The notes under the pieces were generated by a model. It was not told where the DNA came from. It searched no databases and saw nothing but the letters and a program-made list of their open reading frames with translations. DNA of 10,155 bases from Rubritepida sp. (GTDB lineage Bacteria > Pseudomonadota > Alphaproteobacteria > Acetobacterales > Acetobacteraceae), in NCBI GenBank assembly GCA_028291485.1, contig JAQGHZ010000168.1, positions 1-10,155 of the forward strand, in the 5' to 3' direction. The translations under genes were made by a program, and so were the position numbers. This document shows positions 4,734-10,155 of this stretch, piece by piece (positions within the stretch are counted from its first letter, which is position 1; each line of letters opens with the position of its first letter).

Positions 4734-7202
4734 TCATTCCATCGGTGAATGGGGGGAGAGCACGCGCTCCAGCGCCTCGATGAAATCCTTCATCCGGTAA
4801 GGCTTCTGCAGGATCTCGACGCCATCGGCTCCCGCCTGGCCCTGCAACCCGGCGGCATAGCCCGAGGTCAGCAGGATCGGCAGGTCCGGCCGCCGCCGCC
4901 GCAGCTCGCGCGCCAGCTCGATGCCGTTCATGCCGCCCGGCATCATGACGTCGGAGAAGACGATGTCGATCCGCCGCCCATTGGCCAGCGCGCCCAGCGC
5001 CGCCTCGGCGCTCGCCGCGCGGGTGACGCTGTAGCCGAGCCCGCGGGCCATCTCGGCGACCAGCGCGGCCACCTCGTCGTCATCCTCGACCAGCAGCATC
5101 TCGCCGGCGCTCGCCGGCGCGGCGCGGCGGAAGTCCAGCAGATGGCGGGGAATAGCGGCCGGCGCCGCCTGCGCGCGCGGCAGCAGCAACGTCACCGTCG
5201 TGCCGCGCCCCGGGATGCTCTCGATGGCCACCGACCCGCCCGACTGCCGCGCGAAACCGTAGACCTGCGGCAATCCGAGCCCCGAGCCCTCGCCCACGCC
5301 CTTGGTCGTGAAGAAGGGCTCGAAGGCGCGGGCCTGGACCTCCTCCGGCATGCCGGCGCCCGTGTCGGTCACCGCGAGCCGCACGAAGTCGCCCTGCAGC
5401 CCGTCCCGGTCCAGCCCGGGTTCGTTGTCGGCACTGATGATGATGGTGCCGTCGGCCGGCATGGCGTCCCGCGCATTGGCGCAGAGGTTCAGCATCGCCA
5501 GCTCCAGCTCCACCGGATCGGCCATCGCCGGCCAGAGATCCGCCGCGAAGCGCGAGCGGACGCGGCCGCCGCCGCGCAGGGTGCGCTCCAGCAGCTCGCG
5601 CATGCCCTCGATCTGGCGCTGGAGGTCCACCGGCTCGGAGCGCAGCGCCTGCCGCCGCGAGAAGGAGAGCAGCTGCCGGGTCAGCGAGGCGCCGCGCTCC
5701 GCCGCCTGGCGCATGCCCTCCAGGATCACCCGACGGCGCTCGTCGTCCTGACCGCCGAGCTCGAGCAGGCTGACGCCGCCCGAGACGACCTGCAGCAGGT
5801 TGTTGAAGTCGTGCGCCACGCCGCCGGTGAGCTGGCCGATCGCCTCGATCTTCTGCGCCTGCCGCAGGTGCTCCTCCGCCTCGGCGAGCCGCGCCTGGTC
5901 GCGCAGCCGGTCGGTGACGTCGGTGACGAACTGGTAGGCGCCCATGATCCGCCCGTCCCGGCCGCGCAGCGGGCTGAACCGCATCTCGTAGTCGCGCTGG
6001 TCGTAGGCCGGGTGGCCGAAGCGCCCGATGGTGGTGAAGGTGTCGCCCGTCAGCGCGCGGGTCCAGACGGCGCGCACCGCCTCGCGGTGCTCGGGCAGCG
6101 CGTGCAGCGCCTCCAGCATGTTGTCGCCGACCTTGGGCGTGACACCGTAGATGCGCTTGAACTCGCGCGCGCTGGCGCGGTTGATCGCGAGCCAGTTGTA
6201 GTCGGGGTCGGCGGCCTGGATGAACAGCTCGGTGGATTCGACGATATCGGCGAGGAGTTTCCGGCCTTCCAGCGCCTCCTGCACGCGGCGCTCCAGCGTC
6301 TCGTTCAGTTCCTGCAGCCGCCGCTCGTTCTCGCGCAGCGTGGTGACGTCGAAGCCCTCGGCGAAGATGCCGGTGACGCGTCCCTCGCCATCCGTGATGG
6401 GGGCGTAGAGGAGGTCGAGGATGAGCTCGCGTTCCGGCTCGTCGGGCGTCCGCCGGAAGCGGATGGCCGCGGACCGGGCGACATAGCGCTCGCCCGTGGC
6501 GTAGACGTTGTCGAGGAGCTCGAAGAAGCTCCGGTTCTCGACGTCGTGGAAGGCCTGCCGCGCCGGCTTGCCGATCCAGTCGCCGCTGTTGAAGATCTCG
6601 CGGTGCGCGTTGTTGATGTATTCGTAGACGTGGTCCGGCCCGGTCATGATGCAGACGAAGCCCGGCGCCTGGTCGAAGATGCGTCGCTGCCGCTCCGCCT
6701 CGGCCCGCCGGTCCTGCTCGGCCAGCACGGTCGCCGTCGTCTCGGTGCAGACGACGAGGACCCCGCCCACGCCGCCGGGCGCGTCGGCATGGTCGATGGG
6801 GCCGTAGCTATAGGTCCAGTAGCTGTCCGCCAGGCGGCCGTCGCGGTGCATGGGGATGAGGGCGTTCTCCCGCCACACCGCCCCCCCACCCGACATCACC
6901 TGCTCGATCTGCGGCCCGACGACGTCCCAGACCTCGGCCCAGACCTCGGGCGCCGGCCGGCCCAGGGAGCTCGTGTGCCGCTCGGGGCCGATCAGGGCGT
7001 GGAAGGCGTCGTTGTGGAGGCCCACGAGGTCCGGCCCCCAGTAGATGGCCATGGGATGGCCGGTGTTGAGCATGATCCGCACGGCCGCCCGCAGCGATTG
7101 CGGCCAGGCTGCCGCCGGGCCCAGGGGAGTCGCGGACCAGTCGTGCGCGCGCATGAGCGCGCCGAGCGCGCCGCCATCCGCAAGGAAGGCCGGTGCGGTC
7201 AT
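4734..7202 (-). CDS. Soluble hybrid sensor histidine kinase (PAS x3 - HisKA - HATPase - receiver)
   Basis: 822 residues without a membrane segment or signal peptide, so cytoplasmic. Order: PAS-like 1 (about 20-160, starting DWSATPLGP..WP); PAS 2 (about 173-287); a charged, probably coiled-coil linker (287-315, RRLQELNETLERRVQEA); PAS 3 (about 316-430); HisKA with H-box GGVAHDFNNLLQ (His464); HATPase with N-box NLCANARDAMP (Asn576), DTGAGMP (613-618), FEPFFTTK and GEGSGLGL; C-terminal receiver with VEDDDE (about 705-710), SDVMMPGG (phosphoacceptor Asp751), LLTSGY and QKPY (Lys800). All catalytic residues seem present. The signal is unknown; no heme- or flavin-binding residue is obvious in the PAS domains. 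No HPt or separate response regulator is in the window, so its output partner is encoded elsewhere. It is monocistronic, ending in its own terminator. ATG 7202 has only a weak GGA/GGG upstream. Confidence 0.93.
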   Translation of the reverse strand: MTAPAFLADGGALGALMRAHDWSATPLGPAAAWPQSLRAAVRIMLNTGHPMAIYWGPDLVGLHNDAFHALIGPERHTSSLGRPAPEVWAEVWDVVGPQIEQVMSGGGAVWRENALIPMHRDGRLADSYWTYSYGPIDHADAPGGVGGVLVVCTETTATVLAEQDRRAEAERQRRIFDQAPGFVCIMTGPDHVYEYINNAHREIFNSGDWIGKPARQAFHDVENRSFFELLDNVYATGERYVARSAAIRFRRTPDEPERELILDLLYAPITDGEGRVTGIFAEGFDVTTLRENERRLQELNETLERRVQEALEGRKLLADIVESTELFIQAADPDYNWLAINRASAREFKRIYGVTPKVGDNMLEALHALPEHREAVRAVWTRALTGDTFTTIGRFGHPAYDQRDYEMRFSPLRGRDGRIMGAYQFVTDVTDRLRDQARLAEAEEHLRQAQKIEAIGQLTGGVAHDFNNLLQVVSGGVSLLELGGQDDERRRVILEGMRQAAERGASLTRQLLSFSRRQALRSEPVDLQRQIEGMRELLERTLRGGGRVRSRFAADLWPAMADPVELELAMLNLCANARDAMPADGTIIISADNEPGLDRDGLQGDFVRLAVTDTGAGMPEEVQARAFEPFFTTKGVGEGSGLGLPQVYGFARQSGGSVAIESIPGRGTTVTLLLPRAQAAPAAIPRHLLDFRRAAPASAGEMLLVEDDDEVAALVAEMARGLGYSVTRAASAEAALGALANGRRIDIVFSDVMMPGGMNGIELARELRRRRPDLPILLTSGYAAGLQGQAGADGVEILQKPYRMKDFIEALERVLSPHSPME

Positions 7203-7320
7203 GGCGGCCCGATCCGCCGCGGCTCGGGCCGGTCGCGGGACGGATGGGCGCCGGCCGGCATGTTCCTGGGCAGATATCTCATGGTATCAAGCGAATATAG
7301 ACCGATATTTTCCTGGTCCG

Positions 7321-7353
7321 AGATGCAGGAACACGATTCCCGTGCATTTTTTT
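7321..7353 (+). terminator. Orphan intrinsic terminator-like hairpin with T-run
   Basis: ATGCA+GGAA (7323-7331) pairs with TTCC and TGCAT (7337-7340 and 7343-7347), with a 2-nt bulge (CG) on the right side and a CACGA loop. The stem runs straight into a run of seven T (7347-7353). The form is that of a plus-strand intrinsic terminator, yet no plus-strand gene lies upstream. It may end a short RNA, a leader transcript of the marR-type gene, or antisense transcription. Confidence 0.45.
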
Positions 7354-7501
7354 GGATATCCGGACTGTCCTTGGTTTAATTGAGCCGCCATGTCTTGGCG
7401 CGGAAGCATCCCGAATGTCGCTGGCTCCTAGCTCTTCAACCAAGCTATTGCCACGCACCGAATGCCCGGAGGGCCAGACATTTCCGGGGTCTCCAGGCTT
7501 G

Positions 7502-7529
7502 TTGACGGCGCAGACCCGGCGCGCGTAAT
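7502..7529 (+). promoter_or_regulatory. Candidate promoter of the MarR-family gene
   Basis: TTGACG (7502-7507), the common alphaproteobacterial -35, is followed after 16 bp by CGTAAT (7524-7529; four of six to TATAAT). The predicted start would leave a leader of about 20-25 nt before GTG 7559. The -35 sits in TTGTTGAC, which also occurs in the Bug operon operator on the other strand. Confidence 0.4.
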
Positions 7530-7548
7530 CCGAGCCAACAGCCAGGGT

Positions 7549-7552
7549 AGGG
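7549..7552 (+). promoter_or_regulatory. Ribosome binding site deciding the GTG start
   Basis: AGGG lies 6 nt upstream of GTG 7559. It is the only plausible Shine-Dalgarno near the beginning of the frame and supports the long form of the MarR-family protein. Confidence 0.5.
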
Positions 7553-7558
7553 CCTATT

Positions 7559-8182
7559 GTGAAGAAGCCGGGTGTCGTGAGGAAGCCGAAGACCGAGGTG
7601 AAGGCCAGGCCAGGCCTCGGCGAGGGCTACGAACTGACCGTGTCCTCCCCCGTCCTGCTGGCCCAGGGCTCGGACCGCGACTTCCGCCGGCTGGTGCACA
7701 ACCTCTTCGGCTTCCTGGCACGGCACGAGGCGATCCGCGAGGGGCACGGCGCCTTCATCGGCCTCGCCGGCATCGAGTACACGGTGCTGATCTCCATCGC
7801 GCATCTCTCGGCCGAATCCGATGTCAGCGTGCGCGACGTGGCCGAGCACCTGCACCTCAGCGGCGCCTTCGTGACCACCGTGACGAACCGGCTGCTGGGC
7901 AAGGGGCTGGTGGCCAAGCGCACGGACCCGACCGACCGCCGCCGCCTCTGCCTCACCGTGACGCGCCAGGGCCGCGACCTGCTGGCGACGCTGGCGCCGA
8001 CGCAGCGCCAGGTGAACGACGTGCAGTTCGAGGGGATCAGCTTGGAGGAGTTCCGGACGCTGTCCAACCTCATCGAGCGGCTGATCGATTCGAGCGGACG
8101 CGCGCTGTCGCTGCAGCGCTACCTCGGCGAGAACGCCCGGGCGACGACGCCGACGAAGCTGCCGGTCCGGCGCGCGGGTTGA
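7559..8182 (+). CDS. MarR-family winged helix-turn-helix transcriptional regulator
   Basis: 207 residues from a GTG start with AGGG 6 nt upstream. A basic, probably disordered N-terminal tail (about 1-25; KKPGVVRKPKTEVKAR) makes it longer than the usual 140-160 residue MarR protein. The helical dimerisation part spans about 38-85. The DNA-binding helices are VSVRDVAEHLHLSGAFVTTV (89-108), the linker is TNRLLGKGLVAKR, and the wing is RTDPTDRRRLCLTVT (121-135), where the D-x-R-D/R-R wing signature is clear. C-terminal helices (about 140-190) complete the dimer arm. MarR proteins usually respond to small aromatic or carboxylate ligands and repress nearby genes, often their own. It is divergent from the kinase and convergent with the CoA lyase. 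It is the only transcription factor in the window, so a plausible regulator of the Bug/lyase genes, but this is inference. Confidence 0.9.
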   Translation: MKKPGVVRKPKTEVKARPGLGEGYELTVSSPVLLAQGSDRDFRRLVHNLFGFLARHEAIREGHGAFIGLAGIEYTVLISIAHLSAESDVSVRDVAEHLHLSGAFVTTVTNRLLGKGLVAKRTDPTDRRRLCLTVTRQGRDLLATLAPTQRQVNDVQFEGISLEEFRTLSNLIERLIDSSGRALSLQRYLGENARATTPTKLPVRRAG

Positions 8183-8199
8183 AGAGCGCGAGGGGCCGA

Positions 8200-8217
8200 T
8201 TCACGCTTCGCCGTGAA
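8200..8217. terminator. Short hairpin between convergent genes
   Basis: TTCACG (8200-8205) and CGTGAA (8212-8217) form a perfect 6-bp stem with a 6-nt loop, in the 57-bp gap between the convergent MarR and CoA-lyase stops. There is no T-run on either side. It may act as a weak bidirectional terminator. Confidence 0.3.
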
Positions 8218-8239
8218 GAACGTCGAAGCGATCAGACGC

Positions 8240-8920
8240 TCAGTCCGCAAACGCTGCGTTGATCACCGGCACATGGCGCGGATCCGTCGCCGACTTGCCG
8301 GTGAAGCCCATCGCCCTCACGCGCAGGCAGTGGAGGCGCAGGCCGTCCAGATCGTCGCGCGGGTGGTAGGGCTCGTCGTAGATGCCGATCCCCGCGAGGG
8401 CCGCCGCATGGGCGATGCGCGAACGCGCGTAGAAGAGCGGCTCCCACTCGCGCTTCATGCGCATCTGCTTCGAGAGATCCTTCCCGCCGAAGGCCAGCGC
8501 CTTCAACCGCGGCGAGGCGGTGGCAATGGCCTCCACCGCGTTCAGCCCCTCGCCGGATTCGATGATGGCGGTGATCTCAATCCCGGCGCAGCGGCCCTGC
8601 AGCAGCTCCTCGTAGAGCCGCAGCTCCGCGACCGAGCCGAGCTTGGTCAGCACCACCGAATCTGGCAGCTCCGGCAGATCCTGGAGCAGCAGGACGTCGC
8701 GCAGCCCATCCAGCGTGCCGAGCGGGCTGAGCCGCAGCGCCGGGCTGCACCCCGTCGCGCGGGCGCGGGCGATGAAGCCGGGGATCAGGGCGCGCGTCGC
8801 ATCCTTCAGCTCGTCCGGAACGGTGTCCTCGAGGTCGAGGCAGACGGAGGCCGGACGGGAGGCGAAGGCCGGCTCGAAGACCGATTCCTGTCCGCCGATG
8901 ATGAGCAGCTTGCAGCTCAA
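8240..8920 (-). CDS. CitE/HpcH-type CoA-ester lyase (HpcH/HpaI aldolase family)
   Basis: 226 residues from TTG 8920, which has AGGA 8 nt upstream; no in-frame ATG gives a sensible start, and extending the frame upstream would run into the Bug4 coding region. Core motifs in order: VCLDLEDTVPDELKD (29-32 DLED), ALRLSPLGT with the substrate Arg63, VVLTKLGS with Lys93, ITAIIESGEGL with metal ligand Glu121, AFGGKDLS with metal ligand Asp148, and C-terminal GFTGKSATDPRHVPVINAAF. These are the Mg-dependent CitE-like C-C lyase signatures; members cleave citryl-, malyl-, citramalyl- or similar acyl-CoAs. At 226 residues it is shorter than typical (about 270-300) but the barrel motifs are complete. The GFxGK..IHPxQ motif reads GFTGKSATDPRHV, with TDP for IHP. 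It is 10 bp downstream of Bug4, so probably co-transcribed; substrate unknown. Confidence 0.87.
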   Translation of the reverse strand: MSCKLLIIGGQESVFEPAFASRPASVCLDLEDTVPDELKDATRALIPGFIARARATGCSPALRLSPLGTLDGLRDVLLLQDLPELPDSVVLTKLGSVAELRLYEELLQGRCAGIEITAIIESGEGLNAVEAIATASPRLKALAFGGKDLSKQMRMKREWEPLFYARSRIAHAAALAGIGIYDEPYHPRDDLDGLRLHCLRVRAMGFTGKSATDPRHVPVINAAFAD

Positions 8921-8930
8921 TTCGAGGTTC

Positions 8931-9896
8931 CTAGCATCGCAGGTTGAGGAGACTGGTCCACTTGGCGCGCTCGCGCACCATGTGCTCGGCGAGCTGCGCC
9001 GCATCGCCGGCGACCGTGGTGGCGCCGGCGGCCGTGAGGCGCGCGCGGACCTCGGGGTCGTGCAGGGCCGCGACCATCTCCTGCGAGAGCTTCGCGGCGA
9101 TGGGATCCGGCGTCGCGACCGGCGCGTAGATGCCGAACCAGGAGGTGATCTCGAAATCGGGGATGCCCTGCTCGATGAGCGTGGGCAGATCGGGGAAGTT
9201 CACATGGCGCTCGCGCGCGGCGAGGCCGATCGGGCGCAACCGGCCCTCGCGCAGGTAGGGCGACGCGACGGAGAGCTCGATGAAGGCGCCATCGAGATGG
9301 CCGGCCACGAGATCGATGTGGACCGCGCCGCCGCCGCGATAGGGCACGTGGGTGATCTCGGTGCCGCTGGAGCAGCGCAGGCGCTCGCCCGCCAGGTAGT
9401 GCGGCCCGCCGGGGCCCGCGCTGCCGAAGCTCAGCGGCGTCGTGGCGGACTTCATGTAGGCGACCAGCTCCTGCAGGTCATGGACCGGCAGGCTCGTTCG
9501 CACGCAAAGCACGAGCGGCACGTAGCCAACCCAGCAGAGGGGGCGGAAGTCGCGCTCAGGGTTGTAGGAGAGCTGCGGATTCACCAGCGGGTTGATGCTG
9601 ATGGTGGTCGTGGAGCCGGTCAGCATGGTGTAGCCGTCGGGCGCGGCCCGGGCGACGAAGACGGAGCCGATTTCGCCCGACGCGCCACCGCGATTGTCCA
9701 CCACCATGGGCTGGCCGATCGTCTGGCCGACCCGGGTCGCGATCAGGCGGCCGACGAGGTCGTTCGTGCCGCCCGGCGTGAAGGGCACCACGAGGCGCAA
9801 CGTGCGGTCCGGAAAGGTCTGCGCGCGTGCGGGCGCCGCCAGCAGGGCGAGACCTGCGCCGCCCAGGAATCCACGCCGGTCCAGCGATGTCGTCAT
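8931..9896 (-). CDS. Bug/TctC-family tripartite tricarboxylate transporter substrate-binding protein (Bug4)
   Basis: 321 residues from ATG 9896, which has GGAG 7 nt upstream; the frame is open to 9962 but those 22 residues precede the signal peptide. The signal has a classical Tat-like DRRGFLGG (Arg7-Arg8), hydrophobic core and ARA|QT cleavage after about residue 25. Family blocks: LRLVVPFTPGGTNDLVGRL, MVVDNRGGASGEIGSVFVA, APDGYTML, LVNPQLSYNPERDFRPL, TSLPVHDLQELV, SFGSAGPGGPHYLAGERL, ITHVPYRGGGAVHIDLVAG, HVNFPDLPTLIEQGIPDFE, W.GIYAPVATPD. It is not a close relative of the Bug1/Bug2 pair. Its direct partner is the CoA-ester lyase 10 bp downstream, so the ligand may be, or be converted to, a substrate activated with CoA. 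No TctA/TctB genes are adjacent. Confidence 0.92.
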   Translation of the reverse strand: MTTSLDRRGFLGGAGLALLAAPARAQTFPDRTLRLVVPFTPGGTNDLVGRLIATRVGQTIGQPMVVDNRGGASGEIGSVFVARAAPDGYTMLTGSTTTISINPLVNPQLSYNPERDFRPLCWVGYVPLVLCVRTSLPVHDLQELVAYMKSATTPLSFGSAGPGGPHYLAGERLRCSSGTEITHVPYRGGGAVHIDLVAGHLDGAFIELSVASPYLREGRLRPIGLAARERHVNFPDLPTLIEQGIPDFEITSWFGIYAPVATPDPIAAKLSQEMVAALHDPEVRARLTAAGATTVAGDAAQLAEHMVRERAKWTSLLNLRC

Positions 9897-9967
9897 GCGA
9901 AGTCTCCGCTTATCCGAGCCCCATGCGACGCAAGATGCGTGCCGCGTGGTGCTGCCTTCCATTTTCT

Positions 9968-9991
9968 CTTATAGCAATGTTGCAAAGCTAT
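9968..9991 (-). promoter_or_regulatory. Candidate extended -10 promoter and ATAGC-N11-GCTAT repeat upstream of Bug4
   Basis: On the minus strand TGCTATAAG (9968-9976) fits an extended -10 (TGn-TATAAT, five of six), about 70 bp before the Bug4 ATG; the -35 is poor (TGAAAA at 17 bp). Overlapping it is an inverted repeat ATAGC (9971-9975) / GCTAT (9987-9991), with an inner GCAA-TG-TTGC, in an otherwise GC-rich 130-bp gap. The overlap suggests a repressor or LysR-type site. Confidence 0.4.
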
Positions 9992-10026
9992 TTTCATGGC
10001 AGAATCCTCGGCCGTCTGCGCATCGG

Positions 10027-10155
10027 CTAGGCAGTCCGGTGTTCGGCCAGGGCGGCATATCCACCGCGATAGTAGAGCAGCGGCGCGGCCTGCTCCGTCG
10101 TGCCGTGCCCCAGGACGTGGCCAAGCAGGATGGTGTGGTCCCCCGCAGGCATGGA
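10027..10155 (-). CDS. Flavin reductase-like protein, C-terminal 42 residues (5' end outside window)
   Basis: The frame is open from the window edge to TAG 10027-10029. The visible residues include MPAGDHTILLGHVLG and APLLYYRGGYAALAEH. This is the conserved end of the FMN-binding split-barrel flavin reductase family (HpaC-like): a 'GDHTilvGrV' strand and 'PLlYyrGgYr.l'. Such proteins reduce FMN or FAD with NAD(P)H for a two-component monooxygenase, often of aromatic acids or sulfonates. It is on the same strand as Bug4, 130 bp upstream, so may be co-transcribed or separated by the Bug4 promoter. The oxygenase partner would lie beyond the window. Confidence 0.75.
   Translation of the reverse strand, partial: SMPAGDHTILLGHVLGHGTTEQAAPLLYYRGGYAALAEHRTA

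Larger units (their letters stand above)
7203..7558. other. Divergent intergenic region between the histidine kinase and marR-type genes
   Basis: 356 bp with no convincing coding sequence. It is visibly more AT-rich around 7271-7380. It holds two perfect 8-bp palindromes, AGATATCT (7272-7279) and GGATATCC (7354-7361), and an AATAT-N6-ATATT inverted repeat (7294-7309). The complement of 7294-7299 is TATATT, a possible -10 for the kinase, though the -35 is poor. A TAGCT-N9-AGCTA repeat (7429-7447) may be an operator. Plus-strand candidates are TTGGAT-N17-TTTAAT (7352-7380) and a better-placed promoter at 7502. A 13-codon ATG frame at 7390-7431 has no ribosome binding site. Confidence 0.6.

Noticed and set aside
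2381..4748. Long plus-strand open frames opposite the Bug genes (460 and 386 codons)
   Set aside because: They are antisense shadows of the Bug genes with repetitive Arg/Gly/His-rich translations and no family signature.
4749..7379. Very long plus-strand open frame (876 codons) opposite the histidine kinase
   Set aside because: It mirrors the kinase codons in GC-rich DNA; the translation is low-complexity, rich in R, A, G, H, V and D with no recognisable domain, while the minus strand has complete kinase motifs.
7390..7431. 13-codon ATG frame in the divergent region as a leader peptide
   Set aside because: No Shine-Dalgarno, no regulatory codon run, and no overlap with the hairpin; likely chance.
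7462..8262. 266-codon plus-strand frame overlapping the MarR-family gene
   Set aside because: It is out of frame with clear MarR wHTH residues; the translation is low-complexity.
1..10155. Mobile element, CRISPR array, tRNA or defence system
   Set aside because: No transposase, integrase, direct-repeat array, cloverleaf or defence-type domain was seen; the repeats found are gene paralogy or single hairpins.

Overview
The window is GC-rich, almost gap-free bacterial chromosome. It most resembles an alphaproteobacterium of the Acetobacteraceae (Roseomonas-like) type. That assignment is inferred from strong G/C bias, several twin-arginine-type signals on Bug-family binding proteins, a PAS-rich hybrid histidine kinase and a small Cys-containing lipoprotein. 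Betaproteobacteria, which also have many Bug genes, cannot be excluded.

Layout: (1) 1-722, plus strand: the 3' end of an isocitrate lyase/PEP mutase-family gene, then a small predicted lipoprotein. (2) 4577-730, minus strand: a compact four-gene operon, Bug3 -> Bug2 -> Bug1 -> amidohydrolase, with junctions of 4 bp gap, 4 bp overlap (ATGA) and 2 bp gap. Bug1 and Bug2 are tandem duplicates, about 71% identical by my ungapped hand count. The operon leader (4578-4681) holds an ATTGT-CA-ACAAT operator-like palindrome, a GC-rich hairpin and a strong Shine-Dalgarno. (3) 7202-4734, minus strand: an 822-residue soluble hybrid histidine kinase, followed by a perfect 14-bp terminator hairpin that separates it from the Bug operon. 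(4) 7203-7558: a 356-bp divergent intergenic region containing AT-rich palindromes, a plus-strand terminator-like hairpin and a candidate promoter for the next gene. (5) 7559-8182, plus strand: a MarR-family regulator. (6) 9896-8240, minus strand: Bug4 and a CitE/HpcH-type CoA-ester lyase, 10 bp apart. (7) 10155-10027, minus strand: the C-terminal end of a flavin reductase-like protein.

Taken together this looks like a carboxylate or aromatic-acid scavenging island. Four periplasmic binding proteins of the tripartite tricarboxylate transporter (TTT/Bug) type sit beside enzymes that could process organic acids: a lactonase-like amidohydrolase, a CoA-ester lyase, an ICL/PEPM lyase and a flavin reductase that normally feeds a monooxygenase. 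No TctA/TctB membrane subunits are present, so the binding proteins must use permeases encoded elsewhere or act in sensing. Substrates cannot be read from the sequence. I saw no mobile elements, tRNA or rRNA genes, or CRISPR arrays, and no clearly new multi-gene system. The most interesting points are the triplicated Bug operon with one divergent ligand loop, its operator-like palindrome, and the orphan terminator-like hairpin upstream of marR.
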